Shown: positions 63,010-64,000 of the stretch, piece after piece
Numbering within the stretch: position 1 is the first letter of the stretch
Layout of the letters: each line of letters begins with the position of its first letter
NCBI RefSeq assembly: GCF_051014685.1
Contig: NW_027478463.1
Span: 620,001-684,000 of the forward strand
Length of the DNA: 64,000 nucleotides
From: Ptiloglossa arizonensis
Lineage: Eukaryota > Arthropoda > Insecta > Hymenoptera > Colletidae
Reading direction: 5' to 3'
Position numbers and translations under genes: made by a program
Notes under the pieces: model-generated
What the model was told of the DNA's origin: nothing
Databases searched by the model: none
The model's input: only the letters and a program-made list of their open reading frames with translations

Positions 63010-64000
63010 AAAATTTTCGCAATTCTGATGCTAGAAACGAATAACTGGAAGGACCTAGGGGAAAAGTACACACACCATTATAATCGGTCGAGTTTCTGCT
63101 TTCAGATGCAACAGGAATTTCTCGAGTTCGTCAATCCGTTCGCGAGATATGGGAGTTTGAAGTTAAGGAATGGTTGAGAAACCATCAAAATTTTCGCAAG
63201 TTTGATACTCGAAACCAATAACTACATTGGCCTAGGGGAAAAATACACATAGCGTTGTAATCGGGAGAGTTTCTGCTTTCAGATGCAACAGGAATTTCTC
63301 CAGTTCGTCAATCCGTTCGCGAGATATGGGAGTTTGAAATTAAGGAACGGTTGAGAAACCATCAAAATTTTCGCAAGTCTGATACTCGAAACCAATAACT
63401 ACTATGGCCTAGGGGAAAAATACACATACCGTTGTAATCGGACGAGTTTCTACTTTCAGATGCAACAGGAATTTCTCGAGTTCGTCAATCCGTTCGCGAG
63501 ATATGGGAGTTTCAAGTTAAGGAATGGTTGAGAAACCATCAAAATTTTCGCAATTCTGATGCTAGAAACGAATAACTGGAAGGACCTAGGGGAAAAGTAC
63601 ACACACCATTATAATCGGTCGAGTTTCTGCTTTCAGATGCAACAGGAATTTCTCGAGTTCGTCAATCCGTTCGCGAGATATGGGAGTTTGAAGTTAAGGA
63701 ATGGTTGAGAAACGATCAAAATTTTTGAAAGGCTGATACTCGAAACCAATAACTACTATGGCCTAGGGCAAAGATACACACACCGTTGTAATCGGACGAG
63801 TTTCTGGTTTCAGATGCAACAGGAGTTTCTCGAGTTCGTCAATCCGTTCGCGAGATATGGGAGTTTGATTTTAGGAACGTTTGAGAAGCCATCAAAATTT
63901 TCGAAAGTCTGATACACGAAACCAATAACTACAAAGGCTTAGGGAAAAAATACACATACCGTTGTAATCGGGAGAGTTTCTTCTTCCAGATGCAACCGGA
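63010..64000 (+). repeat. Duplicate of 50,101-51,091, cut by window end
   Basis: GTTTCAAGTTAAGG (50,603 / about 63,512) and TTCGAAAGTC (50,991 / 63,900) give an offset of about 12,909 bp (73 monomers). The match runs to the last base, so the 19-monomer type probably continues beyond the window. Confidence 0.87.

Larger units (their letters stand above)
1..64000 (+). repeat. Tandem satellite array, ~177-bp monomer, fills the whole window
   Basis: The same roughly 177-bp unit repeats without a break from the first base to the last, always in the same orientation. Between the monomer starting at 180 and one starting at 63,531 there are 358 units, giving a mean of 176.96 bp, so net drift is only about 15 bp. 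Small indels account for it: 1-bp losses, one 6-bp loss and three copies of a 5-bp gain. The array is cut by both window ends. The likely role is centromeric or pericentromeric satellite; this is inferred from monomer length, array size, HOR structure and lack of genes, since no chromatin data are available. I do not recognise the family name or species. Confidence 0.98.

Noticed and set aside
1..64000. CRISPR array
   Set aside because: There are no short repeats separated by unique spacers; the whole 177-bp unit is repeated and variation is spread over all of it.
1..64000. Human or primate alpha satellite
   Set aside because: The unit is 177 bp, not 171 bp, and apart from the CENP-B-box-like core I see no resemblance to the alpha satellite consensus.
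1..64000. Naming the species or a known plant satellite family
   Set aside because: Several plant centromere satellites are 170-180 bp long, but I could not match this sequence to any with confidence; a search of repeat databases with the 180-356 monomer would decide.
1..64000. Inverted monomers or an orientation switch
   Set aside because: The marker GCAACAGGAATTT and its variants read on the plus strand throughout; I found no segment in reverse orientation.

Overview
The whole 64 kb window is one uninterrupted head-to-tail tandem array of a satellite monomer of about 177 bp (roughly 361 copies, about 41% GC). I see no protein-coding gene, rRNA, tRNA, transposon, CRISPR array or any other non-satellite insertion. 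All monomers run in the same orientation and the array continues past both ends. Such an array points to a eukaryotic chromosome, most likely centromeric or pericentromeric heterochromatin in a long-read assembly. The monomer length (about one nucleosome plus linker), AT-leaning composition and nested higher-order repeats (HORs) fit plant centromere satellites best. I do not recognise the family, and an animal source cannot be excluded from sequence alone.

The consensus monomer (taking the GGAATGG motif as base 1; example at 180-356) carries fixed landmarks. These are a 6-bp-stem hairpin (bases 4-19), an AAAATTTT palindrome (21-28), CCTAGG (65-70), CTCGAG (132-137), TCGCGA (151-156) and, at 149-165, a 17-bp motif that matches the CENP-B box core at 8 of 9 fixed bases. 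Two monomers (504-520 and 857-873) match the box core perfectly.

Layout: 1-8,640 is a heterogeneous, divergent set of monomers with scattered 9- and 15-monomer duplications and one block (2,235-3,180) that belongs to the family found 37.5 kb away. 8,641-9,915 is dimeric (about 354 bp). 9,916-19,014 is mixed, with 4-, 6-, 10-, 11-, 16- and 19-monomer duplications and a private GTCGAC-bearing subfamily. 19,015-27,745 is a composite of the form X-A-A-X-A (X is 7 monomers, A is 12 monomers, the last A missing one). 27,746-31,640 is mixed. 31,640-35,791 holds 7-mer and 18-mer repeats. 35,955-39,765 is an 8-mer HOR (1,414 bp). 39,060-46,140 is a 16-mer duplication with an internal 4-mer insertion and a nested 6-mer HOR. 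46,240-53,420 is a 19-mer tandem duplication. 53,420-57,970 is a 12-mer HOR (2,121 bp). 57,970-64,000 is rebuilt from blocks also seen at 47-49, 56-58 and 50-51 kb.

There are no genes acting together here. What the window records is array evolution: unequal exchange, segmental amplification and small conversion patches, with more, longer and more similar duplicated blocks on the right half (30-64 kb) than on the left (1-12 kb). All short open reading frames are satellite by-products: 177 is a multiple of 3, so an open frame recurs every 59 codons. Offsets were measured by locating shared variant motifs by eye; percent identities were not computed.
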